Origin: Leuctra nigra
Taxonomy: Eukaryota > Arthropoda > Insecta > Plecoptera > Leuctridae
Direction of reading: 5' to 3'
NCBI GenBank assembly: GCA_934045905.1
Contig: OW203763.1
Span: 24,975,108 to 25,039,107 of the forward strand
DNA: 64,000 nucleotides
Part shown: positions 37,101 through 42,994 of the stretch, one piece after another
Position numbering within the stretch: position 1 is the first letter of the stretch
How the letters are laid out: every line of letters starts with the position of its first letter
Position numbers and translations under genes: made by a program
The notes under the pieces: model-generated
Told to the model about the DNA's origin: nothing
Database searches by the model: none
What the model saw: only the letters and a program-made list of their open reading frames with translations

Positions 37101-39895
37101 TATTTGTATTTTATCAGTTCTTTAGTTACTTATGTGATAAGATTATCAGATCTAAACTCATCTACCTAATATTCCTAGGTACTATGATAATATTTTGACA
37201 AGAAGCTACATTTAAGATGATAGATATCTGCTAGACTTCTGCACTGTTTTGACAAACAATTTAATGATTACCTACAGAAATGTAGGTACCTCTCGTGCAT
37301 TAAGCTCTAATTTACTCAACTCTTTGTAAAGCATTTGCAAATATATTGGAATAATGTAAATAAATGTAATATTCCCATAGGATTGTCACTTCGTAAATGG
37401 TTACTTTGATTGTTTTGAATGGTGTCAACTATCCCTCATGTTAGTCACTGGAATTGTAAGACAATCGGGGACTGGAACCGAACGGTACCGGTTCCACGTT
37501 TTTAAAAATATAGTTTCCGGTTCCTGGAAAAAATAAAATAACGTTTCCATTTCGGTTTTTGATTCCATCAAAATCAGACAATAATCCAAGTTATTTTTTT
37601 TAAATCGACTTTTGTGAATGAACATGCTCAGAAATGTCTAACGTTAATTTGACTCCGTGATCATTTACTTGCAAAACTGTAAACGGTAATAAATAATTTC
37701 ATAATTGAAAGGCAATGAAGTGAAAATTCAATGAAATTTATTATTTAAAGAACCATTATGGAACCGTTATGGAACCCAAATATTGTTTAATATTAATAAG
37801 GGTTCCGGATCCACCTAAAAAATTTATATGGTTTCCGGTTCCTATAAAAATAATGGTTATTTTCGGTTACGGTCTGGTTCCAGTTCCTGAACACAATATA
37901 TATCACTCACTCGTGTTGCTAGGGCCTGGATAAACAAGAATTAATATTATTTCATAATAGGGATTCCCCTGATATGAATGCTGATTGAATCTCAATCAAG
38001 AGAGGTCTATCTGTTTTTCTCATTCTATATGAATACTTTATTATGTAATGTAAAGCTGTTGATGGGAAAGCTTCACTCCACAAATAATTCAAATTGTCAT
38101 ATGAAGGACTCAGGGAGTCAAGATAACCTATCTGTACATACATCATTATTCATTACATAACATAAATATTTCAATCAATGGACTGTTGATGTGTTCTAGA
38201 AAACCTAGGTACTATAAACAAATCATCATGTGAACTTCAAGCCTGTTATACTAATTATATATCTATATTTCATTCACCAAGAGAATAATCATTGCATCAT
38301 ACACCCACAAAACCAGAGCAACTGTTGAGTACCTTATCTATGCTGAAAACTGACAGTAATTCATGATTTGCACCAACATCTTTTGTTTTACTTACACATA
38401 CATGGTGGAAATTGTACTTTTTCACAAATCGGTGTATATTAATTATTATTGGTTAATCGAAGATATTTAGTAGGTAAGTGGTGTGGTTTTTATACCTACA
38501 AAAGCTTCTTATGCAGCCTACAATTGCACACATAACCAGTAATACTATCCACAATATACCAAAACACATTCTGACATTGTATACAAACATGGTGGCGCCA
38601 CTTTGAGATTTGTCACGTGCAAACTATGAATTGAACAATGAAACTTGAATTGCCTTTATTGGTAGCAATGACTAACGAATGCATTACTTCTTGTGTTCAG
38701 ATACGGAGGAACTGAAGCAGCTACGTTCTGCTGCCTAACTACGCTGAACAAGCAAATGGAATACGAAAACCACGCCGATGTCTACATGTACTCGAAACTA
38801 TTCCACAACAAGCGACCCGGCGTTTGGAAATCTCAGGTACACTTCAATGTCAAATATAACATTTTCATGACCTTCTCTGTAAAGGGACTGTGCATAAAGG
38901 CTAAAAATCCGCCACGCTAAAAATGGGTTATTTAGTCTTCCCCCTCCCCTTTGTCGCACTGTGTCACACTTTTCGATACCCCCTCCCCTCCCTAAATAGA
39001 ATTGGTCCACCCCACCAATTCATCAATTTAGTATCAATTTTAGCAAAATGTATTATTGTGCTAGACCCCCCCCCCCCCCTCCCCCGAAGAGTGGCGTCCT
39101 TTATGCACAGACCCAAAATGTAATAGTTACAACCCTCTGGTATCTGAATAATGGATGCTCTGACACATTTAAATTTTTGGAGGCACATAAGGAAGGGGGG
39201 AGTGTAGATCATTGTCCCCCACTTTCTTTTTTTAACCCTGACATACCAACTGTTTATCTCCCTTTTATGAATATTGCAATTACACATTTATTTTCTATTC
39301 AAAGGACACCAAAATCATTCCAAATTAGATTCATAAATATCATAATTCCAAATATGTCCTGCAAAGCTATTTGGGGCTCAAAATGTGCACACTCTTGCTC
39401 GCGGCAATCAGTGTCCCACAAAGAGACATTGTCAAATTCGACTTCTCCTGCTCTTTCATTATTGCACAAATGTGATTTTGACTCTCCTCCTCGTGCAAAA
39501 TGAAGTTCCTACAAGCCTGCTATATAGGCAGGCCAGCTCCTATATGAGCTGTCATTAGAGCCTTGTATTCACTGAAACAGAATGCTTGTTGGTTCTTGCC
39601 AGAGACTCCCCTCTTTTTGTCAGCTTTTCAAACCTTTGGAAAGTAGAAAATGAAGTTAACCATTTGCATTTTTACCTTTCAGGATGACTACTTGTTTATC
39701 TACCGCGCTCTAGAAGCAATCTCCAGTGTCTCCATTCAAACCACAACCCCTGCCCCCGCCCCTGCCCCTGATCTCTATCTAACGGCCAACGGCCACGCCA
39801 ACGGCTACGTCGGAAACGGTAATGGCAGTTTCCGTGTACCGCCCGAAGGTATGGAATCTGCAACAATCATCGATCCAAGTGATACGACTGCATAA
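7076..39895 (+). CDS. Ptp99A: Receptor-type protein tyrosine phosphatase, Ptp99A-like (spliced, 5' end outside window)
   Basis: Twelve exons (7076-7190, 22528-22734, 25663-25943, 26040-26580, 27327-27541, 28985-29110, 29879-30045, 33229-33526, 35156-35327, 36248-36647, 38701-38836, 39683-39895) join in phase into 956 codons plus a TAA. In window numbering: FN3 end at 1-38, two FN3 domains at about 39-240, transmembrane helix at about 263-286, PTP D1 at about 345-640 and D2 at about 650-905. D1 has KNRY (373-376), WPDHG (Asp518), Cys550 and Arg556 in HCSAGVGRT, and the QTEEQY Q-loop, so it should dephosphorylate phosphotyrosine. D2 has Asp840, Glu846 and His809 where Cys, Arg and the WPD Asp belong, as in the R5 family. 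The family is known as a neuronal cell-surface phosphatase acting in axon guidance. The Ptp99A name comes from recalled family similarity plus FN3-only ectodomain and D2 pattern; PTPRG-type membership is safer than the exact orthologue. Confidence 0.9.
7254..7373. repeat. Inverted-repeat (fold-back) element 63 bp after an exon
   Basis: Arms 7254-7277 and 7350-7373 are 24 nt long and complementary with one mismatch (CCTTTGTGATACCGAGCG against its partner with AA for TA). The 72 nt between contain a smaller TTCACT/AGTGAA stem. No convincing target-site duplication flanks it. It could be a very small nonautonomous transposon or a transcribed hairpin in the nascent pre-mRNA. Confidence 0.7.
7374..8525. 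other. Intron sequence, partly degenerate retroelement
   Basis: AT-rich to about 8170. From about 8200 to 8470 the composition changes, and phrases such as GGGCTGTTGTATCATAG and CTTTACATGGGACGTTAAG look like 3' ends of insect LINE/SINE elements. No open frame with domain motifs was seen. Confidence 0.35.
8526..8702 (+). mobile_element. SINE copy (tRNA-like head remnant plus conserved body)
   Basis: The body includes CCCTCAGTCGA, CAAATGATGGGAAGGTTCCC, CACGACCGTCTCCTTCCCACC, CCGTCGCC and the 3' motif GTGCGACGTTAA, in the same order as at 13551, 24070 and 24555. A degenerate B-box-like GGGTTTGATGC precedes it. Confidence 0.6.
8703..13550. other. Intron sequence without recognised gene
   Basis: AT-rich, with simple TAAA/AATA runs near 12714-12745. 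Open frames at 9718-9912, 10126-10473 and 11414-11674 are short and hydrophobic or low-complexity, without domain motifs. No splice-compatible exon for the surrounding receptor was found. Confidence 0.6.
13551..13712 (+). mobile_element. SINE copy, body only
   Basis: Starts CGACAGGCAAATGCTGGGAA and includes GGCCACGACCGCCTCTTTCCC, a (CAT)n-like CATCATCATAATCATTCAT stretch, CCGTCGCC and GTGCGACGTTAAGCC, ending in an A-rich tail (CAGACAAAAAAAG). It is the cleanest copy of the body in the window. The tRNA-like head is missing (5' truncated). Confidence 0.7.
13713..16354. other. Intron sequence; AT-rich repeats and a perfect 18 bp palindrome
   Basis: Contains ATCAATCAATTGATTGAT at 14787-14804, a perfect palindrome, and an ATTAAT-rich stretch at about 15185-15370. 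A possible hAT transposon end lies at 15377, and three short TATAAAAGTAGG-type repeats lie at 16087-16130. No coding signal. Confidence 0.55.
15377..15510 (+). mobile_element. Possible hAT-type transposon end
   Basis: CAGAGGTCAGGAACCTGCGGCTCC resembles the terminal inverted repeat of hAT/ZBED transposons, which typically begin CAG..GT.GGCAACCTGCGGCTC. I did not find a matching opposite end nearby, so this is at most a solo or decayed end. Confidence 0.3.
16355..16420 (-). mobile_element. Internally deleted SINE body copy
   Basis: On the minus strand it reads GGTTTCCCTCAGTCGACAGG, then a GGGAAGGTTC block, then directly CATCATCATAATCATTCAC. The middle of the body (GGCCACGACCGCC...) is missing compared with the copy at 13551. 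Confidence 0.5.
16620..16740 (-). mobile_element. SINE head with tRNA-like Pol III A and B boxes
   Basis: On the minus strand the head starts GGAGGTAGTTGGCTCAGTGG (A-box fits TRGCNNAGYNGG) and continues to CTGGCTTCGAGTCCAGG (B-box, with a 5 bp T-stem CCTGG/CCAGG). The acceptor ends do not pair, so it is tRNA-derived and not a tRNA gene. A linker (GGCTATCTCGAGAG) resembling the one at 24630 follows. Confidence 0.55.
17175..17375 (+). mobile_element. SINE copy with tRNA-like head and body
   Basis: A B-box-like GTCCGGGTTTCGATACCCCGG is followed by CTGACGGAGG, CGAGAGAGGCCTTTCC, ATCATCTTCATAATCATTCA, TCCGTCGCCATT and the 3' motif ATGCGACGT. Head and body are the same modules seen elsewhere, but this copy has a variant centre. 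Confidence 0.55.
17376..18189. other. Intron sequence; CpG-richer patch at its end
   Basis: No gene seen. The patch at about 18057-18150 (GTCGCCGATGGATGGCGCTG and nearby) is markedly richer in CpG than the rest of the intron and could be promoter-proximal to the candidate exon at 18614. Confidence 0.4.
18190..18613 (+). promoter_or_regulatory. Putative 5' leader of the alternative first exon, with two upstream ORFs
   Basis: This stretch before the signal-peptide ATG is richer in CpG than its AT-rich surroundings (for example around 18255-18295 and 18485-18580). It contains two short upstream ORFs: ATG at 18387 ending at 18464, and ATG at 18536 ending at TGA 18590-18592, 21 bp before the main ATG. 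An initiator-like TCAGAAC lies at about 18334. No TATA box was recognised. The leader role is inferred only from position before a plausible signal-peptide exon. Confidence 0.3.
18614..18743 (+). CDS. Candidate alternative first exon with signal peptide (short Ptp99A isoform)
   Basis: An ATG in good insect context (GGAAAAATGATG) opens 43 codons plus 1 nt before a donor GTG|GTAACT at 18744. The peptide has basic residues (K4, R10), a hydrophobic core [14 protein letters not shown] (12-25), and a cleavage-like VSA|QE at 25-29, followed by a Thr-rich run coded by an (ACG)n stretch. The donor leaves phase 1, exactly what the FN3 exon at 22528 needs; the joined codon is GTG (Val) at the start of an FN3 domain. 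Because the FN3 exon at 7076 lies upstream, this exon would drive a shorter isoform from an internal promoter. It could instead be the first exon of a separate nested gene, or chance. No transcript evidence is available here. Confidence 0.5.
18744..22160. other. Intron sequence without recognised gene
   Basis: No domain-bearing frame. Contains a perfect palindrome TAGGTACCTAGGTACCTA at 19835-19852 and a C-rich run at 20231-20251 (six C, T, fourteen C). Purine/pyrimidine-rich patches lie near 21880-21960. An open frame on the minus strand at about 18957-19205 was considered and not accepted. Confidence 0.55.
22165..22240 (+). mobile_element. tRNA-like SINE head remnant
   Basis: CACCCAGTTGGCAGAGCTC (A-box-like) and GAGTTCGAATCCGGTTC (B-box) are spaced as in a tRNA. 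The T-stem does not pair well, so this is a decayed tRNA-derived element. Confidence 0.4.
22528..22734 (+). CDS. Ptp99A: Ptp99A exon: FN3 domain
   Basis: Acceptor GATGTTTCAG, donor TTGA|GTAAGT; phase 1 in, phase 1 out. It starts at an FN3 N-terminus ([13 protein letters not shown]), carries the conserved B-strand tryptophan (ELSWTEP) and the C-strand GYRLYY, and includes a possible N-glycosylation site in ANYTD. Phase-1 introns on both sides are typical of shuffled FN3 modules. The upstream intron is 15.3 kb and holds the alternative first exon candidate. Confidence 0.93.
22763..22963. mobile_element. MITE-like element with 41 bp imperfect terminal inverted repeats
   Basis: The left end (CATTCCTCGTAGGAATG...GACCTTGAAATC) and the reverse complement of the right end share most positions over about 41 bp, including a perfect TGACCTTGAAATC. 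An inner hairpin TAGATTGCT/AGCAATCTA sits at about 22809-22832. It starts 28 bp after the splice donor of the FN3 exon at 22528. No transposase and no clear duplication of the target. Confidence 0.6.
23130..24069. other. Intron sequence without recognised gene
   Basis: T-rich low-complexity DNA. A frame at 23523-23774 has no recognisable motif. Nothing else is supported. Confidence 0.55.
24070..24236 (+). mobile_element. SINE copy, body only
   Basis: GACAAATGCTGGAACGGTTCCC, AATAGGCCACGATCGCCTCTTTC and the 3' GTTGCAGAAGAGTGCGTCGTTAAAC match the body at 13551 with scattered substitutions and a diverged middle. Confidence 0.65.
24555..24770 (+). mobile_element. SINE copy with head and body
   Basis: A head with A-box-like GATAGCCGATAGGGG and B-box CAGGTTCGATTCCTG (four-pair T-stem) is followed by GGGCAACTATCCTGAGTAAG. 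The body then follows: TTTTCCTCAGTCGATAGGCA, ATGATGGAAAGGTTCCC, CAATCATCTCCCTATCAT and CGTTAAACACC. It is the best window example linking both modules. Confidence 0.65.
24771..25662. other. Intron sequence without recognised gene
   Basis: AT-rich, no motif-bearing frame. A short tRNA-like or repeat fragment may lie at about 25425-25455 (GGCGGCTGACTCCGGACTCG) but is too short to classify. Confidence 0.5.
25663..25943 (+). CDS. Ptp99A: Ptp99A exon: end of one FN3 and start of the membrane-proximal FN3
   Basis: Acceptor TTTCTTTCCAG, donor ATG|GTAGGT; phase 1 in, phase 0 out. Read with the A left by the previous exon it gives [19 protein letters not shown], completing the FN3 begun at 22528. The next FN3 then starts ([14 protein letters not shown], with LFLQWKRP as its tryptophan strand). 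No ATG opens this exon, so it is easily missed by start-to-stop ORF scans. The following intron is only 96 bp, the shortest in the gene. Confidence 0.92.
26040..26580 (+). CDS. Ptp99A: Ptp99A exon: FN3 end, transmembrane helix, juxtamembrane, start of D1
   Basis: Acceptor TTTTGTTACAG, donor GCTT|GTGAGT; phase 0 in, phase 1 out, 180 codons plus 1 nt. It finishes the last FN3 ([14 protein letters not shown]), then has a helix [20 protein letters not shown] with stop-transfer WRKCFR. The cytoplasmic juxtamembrane segment includes YYYLDDPP and [10 protein letters not shown]. The exon ends at KNRYLNIIA, the phosphotyrosine-recognition start of PTP domain D1. Its base composition is clearly more GC-rich than the flanking introns. 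Confidence 0.95.
27130..27290 (+). mobile_element. Diverged SINE body copy
   Basis: TTTTTCCTCAGTCGAGAAG, a C-rich centre, CATCCTCATAATCATTCACAGCCG and a terminal AAACGTCATTAAAATAC follow the SINE body order, with heavy divergence in the middle. Confidence 0.42.
27327..27541 (+). CDS. Ptp99A: Ptp99A exon: PTP domain D1
   Basis: Acceptor TTTTTGTTCCAG, donor CGG|GTGAGT; phase 1 in, phase 0 out. It completes the tyrosine of [10 protein letters not shown] and encodes [39 protein letters not shown] and [13 protein letters not shown], the standard core motif series of a classical PTP domain in the usual order. Confidence 0.95.
27542..28984. other. Intron within PTP domain D1
   Basis: AT-rich; no repeat or gene recognised. 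The open frame at 28888-29208 overlaps the next exon in a different frame and is not accepted. Confidence 0.6.
28985..29110 (+). CDS. Ptp99A: Ptp99A exon: PTP domain D1, central strands
   Basis: Acceptor TTTGGTCCACAG, donor AGG|GTAAAC; phase 0 on both sides, 42 codons. It encodes RKCDMYWP and a following YGVVQVKLV...[12 protein letters not shown] segment. The junction with the previous exon restores the family motif [15 protein letters not shown] without a break. Confidence 0.93.
29111..29878. other. Intron within PTP domain D1
   Basis: AT-rich with repeated GGTTTTGGTT-like words near 29600-29640. Nothing else seen. Confidence 0.55.
29879..30045 (+). CDS. Ptp99A: Ptp99A exon: D1 WPD loop and catalytic cysteine
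   Basis: Acceptor GTGTGTCTACAG, donor TGCAG|GTGAGC; phase 0 in, phase 2 out. It carries [17 protein letters not shown] with the general-acid Asp518, then LSFVKKSS and GPIIVHC with the catalytic Cys550. The intron interrupts the next codon (Ser551), inside the catalytic P-loop. Confidence 0.95.
30441..30535 (-). mobile_element. Possible LINE 3' end with tandem tail
   Basis: Three-fold AGTATTC repeat (30442-30460) next to CTTTATTGATCCGCTTTGTG. On the minus strand this reads CACAAAGCGGATCAATAAAG followed by a (GAATACT)n tail, the layout of insect Jockey/CR1-type 3' ends. No coding part is present. Confidence 0.38.
30536..31384. other. Intron interrupting the D1 catalytic loop, left part
   Basis: AT-rich intron without a recognised gene or clear repeat. 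Confidence 0.55.
31385..31803. mobile_element. Nonautonomous element with a 24 G run and 13 C run near its ends
   Basis: Begins ATGGGCGTACGCAGG and ends (reverse complement) ATGGGTATACAAGG, a 10 bp terminal inverted repeat with two mismatches. Close to each end is a homopolymer: 24 G at 31409-31432 and 13 C at 31779-31791. Inside, a unit of roughly 55 bp containing AAAGCCAC, CTTTGCCC and CAGGGCATTTTTTGTTTTTT occurs twice (about 31484 and 31618). No coding frame of interest. A sequence like its right end (G run followed by AGACATTTCG) recurs at 34291-34311. Confidence 0.55.
31804..33228. other. Intron interrupting the D1 catalytic loop, right part
   Basis: AT-rich with no recognised element. 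Ends in the acceptor of the D1 P-loop exon. Confidence 0.55.
33229..33526 (+). CDS. Ptp99A: Ptp99A exon: D1 P-loop, Q-loop and D1-D2 linker
   Basis: Acceptor TTCGTTTTCAG, donor AAG|GTAATT; phase 2 in, phase 0 out. It completes [12 protein letters not shown] with Arg556, followed by [10 protein letters not shown], the Q-loop segment [19 protein letters not shown], and an acidic linker ([14 protein letters not shown]) leading into D2. The 3.2 kb intron before it is one of the longer ones and holds the G-run element. Confidence 0.95.
33527..34944. other. Intron between D1 and D2
   Basis: AT-rich; a G run with AGACATTTCG at about 34291-34311 resembles the end of the element at 31385. No gene. 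Confidence 0.5.
34945..35078. repeat. Near-perfect 55 bp fold-back with tRNA-like halves
   Basis: Arms 34945-34999 and 35024-35078 are complementary over 55 bp with two mismatches, around a 24 nt spacer. Each arm, read toward the outside, contains a T-arm GTGGG-TTCGAGT with its CCCAC partner (TCCAC in the right arm), followed by TCGAGGA, like the 3' end of a tRNA. The spacer region can form ATATC/GATAT around a 7 nt loop, resembling an anticodon arm. It lies 77 bp before the acceptor of the first D2 exon. Confidence 0.85.
35156..35327 (+). CDS. Ptp99A: Ptp99A exon: start of PTP domain D2
   Basis: Acceptor ATTTGGTTTCAG, donor CAAG|GTAACC; phase 0 in, phase 1 out. It encodes [33 protein letters not shown] and [12 protein letters not shown]. 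These match the divergent start of the second PTP domain, where the D1-type KNRY loop is replaced by KNRS. Confidence 0.92.
35328..36247. other. Intron within D2
   Basis: AT-rich; TAGGTACC-type words at about 35610. No gene or clear element. Confidence 0.55.
36248..36647 (+). CDS. Ptp99A: Ptp99A exon: D2 core, ending at the dead catalytic site
   Basis: Acceptor TTGCCTGTAG, donor GACAG|GTATGC; phase 1 in, phase 2 out. It encodes [36 protein letters not shown] and [10 protein letters not shown], where His809 stands in place of the WPD aspartate. The exon ends in GPIVVMDR, where Asp840 replaces the catalytic cysteine. It is the most GC-rich exon of the gene and has many C/G-ending codons. Confidence 0.94.
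37467..37889. mobile_element. MITE-like element rich in GGAACC/GGTTCC
   Basis: The left end GGGGACTGGAACCGAACGG and the reverse complement of the right end CAGGAACTGGAACCAGACCG form a 20-odd bp imperfect terminal inverted repeat. Inside, GGTTCC, GGAACC and CCGGTTCC words recur in both orientations, giving a degenerate internally repetitive structure. Lies in the intron that splits the dead D2 P-loop. Confidence 0.55.
37890..38700. other. Remaining part of the D2 P-loop intron
   Basis: AT-rich, nothing recognised. Confidence 0.5.
38701..38836 (+). CDS. Ptp99A: Ptp99A exon: D2 after the degenerate P-loop
   Basis: Acceptor CTTGTGTTCAG, donor CAG|GTACAC (weaker than the others); phase 2 in, phase 0 out. 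It encodes [20 protein letters not shown], with Glu846 at the position of the catalytic Arg, then [20 protein letters not shown]. This continuation strongly resembles D2 of the PTPRG/PTPRZ group. Confidence 0.94.
38884..39114. mobile_element. MITE-like element with terminal GGGACTGTGCATAAAGG repeats
   Basis: The left end GGGACTGTGCATAAAGG (38884-38900) and the reverse complement of the right end GGGTCTGTGCATAAAGGACG (39095-39114) pair over 17 positions with one mismatch. Both are followed by GCCAC within about 15 nt. A run of 14 C lies at 39066-39079. It begins 47 bp after the splice donor of the exon ending at 38836. Confidence 0.6.
39683..39895 (+). CDS. Ptp99A: Ptp99A terminal exon: end of D2 and C-terminal tail
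   Basis: Acceptor TACCTTTCAG; phase 0; TAA stop at 39893-39895. It finishes D2 with [14 protein letters not shown] low-complexity tail follows: [11 protein letters not shown], then Asn-Gly-rich [13 protein letters not shown]. The tail ends DPSDTTA, with no obvious PDZ-binding consensus of the classic hydrophobic C-terminal type beyond the terminal Ala. Confidence 0.93.
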   Translation, partial: DDYLFIYRALEAISSVSIQTTTPAPAPAPDLYLTANGHANGYVGNGNGSFRVPPEGMESATIIDPSDTTA

Positions 39896-42345
39896 AATGT
39901 TCCCGCAATGTCCAAGCCTTGGCTTGCTAAAAGCAAGGCAGAGTGAGAAAGAAAGTTAGTATGAGTGTGTGTTCAAGGAGAAAAAGAGTTATGAAAGAGT
40001 GAGATAGCTATAGGGAGAGAGAATAGGGACCATAGCAAACATTGCATGGCCATCTGCCAAAGAAAAATTGTTGAATATATATTGCATAATATTCTTACTA
40101 GCGAGAGAGAGCTGTGAATAACTTTTCCCCCCACTGAAAACCACAGCAAGTGTCCAAATACTTACACGAAAAATTGAACATTTTTATTGGAAAAAGAAAC
40201 CTAAAGAAATATATTGCGTAAAATATAACTTAATAATATTGTTCATTGAATACCATTTACCTAGGTGTCGCCATTTGTACTAACCATTATTGTACATTTG
40301 TTCACTCTGGTTTTTTAAAAAAACTTTTTGATTAGTTTGGCAATAGTGTACCGAATGTCTAAATATTAAGATGGGAGTTATGCTAGCGAGGATAAACCTT
40401 AAAAATATTTTTCTTTTATTAATCATATAAAAGTTTGTTAACTACTTATTGTAATACAAAATATTAATCACATCATGCGCCAGCAAGATTCAATTGATTG
40501 TTTCTGATTGTCGTATTTGATCCATGATAGGTCAAAAGTGTGATGTCAAATGTATAAATTAGTGATGACAAGAGCACATGTATAAAAACTACTTGCCCTC
40601 TTTTTTTCTTGGACTGATCAGATCAATATACGAATCTTGTAGATTGCTACTTACCGAGAGTATGCAGAATATAAATAATAGAATTAGGGCTTAAATGTTT
40701 TATTTGTATTGTTACAATTTATAGTCAAAGCTTATGCACTTGGTGCATATTTTTAATTAGAGATAATAATCATGACTGTAATTTATTAGTCATTTGTTGC
40801 AGTTTTCGAGAATATGCCCATTAGAGTCTAGTCCCTACCCCTAACTGGCATATTATTAAAAAAAAAGACGGTGGATGTGTGATTGAAATTGTGGTAAAAA
40901 AAGCCCGGTGACAGCATTTGCTAGAATGCAGACAGCAGCTAATATTGAAATACTTCAATTTCTCGTCGTAGTGAGAATATGATATGGTAGTGGGCCAAAT
41001 TTGTAAATCAAATAATGGGCGATTCTTTGTGATATTGTTTGTTTTCAAAACGTGTATTTCTTTTCGTTAGAAATTATACCAGATCATTACATTTTTGTAC
41101 CTACTTGTCTGAATAGATGAAAAAGTGACAAACCATCATTTTAGGCATGTATAGACGGATGCATTAGAGGACGTTTTGTTTTTAACTGAGGAACTGCTTA
41201 TTAGTCCAATGAGAAATGTACTAGTGTAATCTGTAGCTGCGTGACCCGGCACCCCCAACATTGTTACATGAGAAATAGCTTTTCCAACTGCAATACTTGT
41301 GCTTTCTTTGTTTAGTACGTTCTTCTCGGTGTTCATTTAATATTAATATAATATTTATTTATATCAAATATAATTATTCTGACTGTGAAATTACTTCAAG
41401 TAAGTTTTTGTATATTTTTTACCCAGTGAATGGAGAGCTCTACGTTCTGCACTATATGGTAATTATGTTCTTAGAAACAATTTCTCCCTACTGCACATAA
41501 TTGCTCTATGTGATATGTGTCTACTGATATATTATACATGTTAATGATGTACAAATTATTTATGTTTCTTCATTGAATACATTTCCAAGGAAAGAAAACG
41601 GTACAAGCTTCAAACTTATTCCACGATTCACGGTAATAGATGAACTAATAATTCGTTCCACATTACTACGTGTGGAATTTGGAATTGATTATTAAAAATA
41701 TGTCATATTTTCCATGCATTTACATCCAAGTTAACTGTAACTAATTGTTCTGTGTCCATTATGATAGCCTATTTGTTTTAAAGCTAGACACATTTCCTGG
41801 ATAAAACTGTTAGCTTATTGGATTATCTCGATATTACATTTACATTACCATTTTACAATAAGTACACAAACACATCATTTCGTGAAAATCAGCTGTATCC
41901 ATAATTGTTATATTTTTTTTTATTACATGTTTTATAAGTTGACTCTTATTCTTTTCTGCGCTTTACGTTAATAGTGATATTGATATTATTCTTACTCAAT
42001 GCACCCCACAACAACAAATCATCATTTTATTACGAAAACTATGAAAATGTTAATTTTCCTTTGTGGGTGTTTTATACTGTAAAGATTGCTCTTTGTAAAT
42101 AAAATAATTACATGTCTAGATGTAAGTAAAAAGGGTACCAGAGTAACCCTTGGCCCAAGATATTAGCTAATACTTATACGATGTTGTAATAATGTAGAAG
42201 TTTAAAAATTAACAAACGTCAATCTGTCGGCTGTCCACCTCAAAACGGTTTCTACAATCGTTCCAAAAACAATCATTGTGGCACTTTCCTTTAACGTTAT
42301 TCTTGTGTCCAAACATGCTAATACAATAAAAGGGCTTTATTTGTC
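39896..42345 (+). other. Probable 3' UTR of the Ptp99A-like gene
   Basis: The region after the stop has no coding potential. It starts with a purine-rich stretch (about 39930-40030, many GAGA and GAAAG words). Two canonical AATAAA signals stand out, at 42098-42103 and 42325-42330. The second is followed by a T/GT-rich stretch (TGTCTGTTTTTT at about 42352), so cleavage near 42345 is likely. A Pumilio-type TGTAAATA lies at 42094-42101, overlapping the first signal. The end point is inferred from signals only; earlier alternative sites are possible. Confidence 0.5.
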
Positions 42346-42360
42346 ATTTCATGTCTGTTT
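42325..42360 (+). terminator. Probable polyadenylation signal and downstream element
   Basis: AATAAA at 42325-42330 is followed within 25-35 nt by TTTGTC and TGTCTGTTTTTT, a GU/U-rich element in the expected place. It is the last canonical signal before a repeat-containing, gene-free region. Confidence 0.45.
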
Positions 42361-42994
42361 TTTACCCTGCCATATGCCTACATACAACAATTCCCCCTCC
42401 CCATATGGTTGGGGTTGAAAGAAACAAATTAAACCTCCGCAATTTCCCTATCCTCTATTATTGTTCCCGTTAATAACCAATCCCAACCAAGCTAATTGAA
42501 TTTCGTTGTCAATTTAGATGCAACGCTAATATTTCCCAAACAAAGTTTCGATCTCATTTTGCAACGCGCACACACCGAGCGAACCATTCGCTTGACATTA
42601 TGGTCAATAAACGTACCCGTGCATGCAGCGAATAGCGATGTAAACCGATTGTCTATCATTCCATTCCTCTATCCACGGTCTAACTAACCATACCTCTTTC
42701 ACACACACACACACACACACACTCACACATACATACGATGTAGCAATTCTGCAGTCGTCAACCTTTGCTGTAATGAGCCTCGCTTGATCTTGAGCAAGCT
42801 TCAAGAGTCATGAAAACGGGATCTCAACTTTTCTAAGAGACACGATCCGCGAGCGATCATTTTGACTCGAATGGAAGACAACACAAGGTCCATCTTTAAA
42901 ATCAATCCTCATTATCACTAATTCCCTTTTTTTTTAATTGGATATTTCGTGACATGTGTTCACACATAAACTGACCTCTCCTTGAATATTATTG
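42346..42994. other. Intergenic sequence with a (CA)n tract
   Basis: No gene seen between the inferred poly(A) site and the LINE. Contains the microsatellite at 42700-42722. Confidence 0.5.
42700..42722. repeat. (CA)n microsatellite
   Basis: An uninterrupted CA dinucleotide run, about 11 units, continuing imperfectly into CTCACACATACATAC. Confidence 0.9.
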
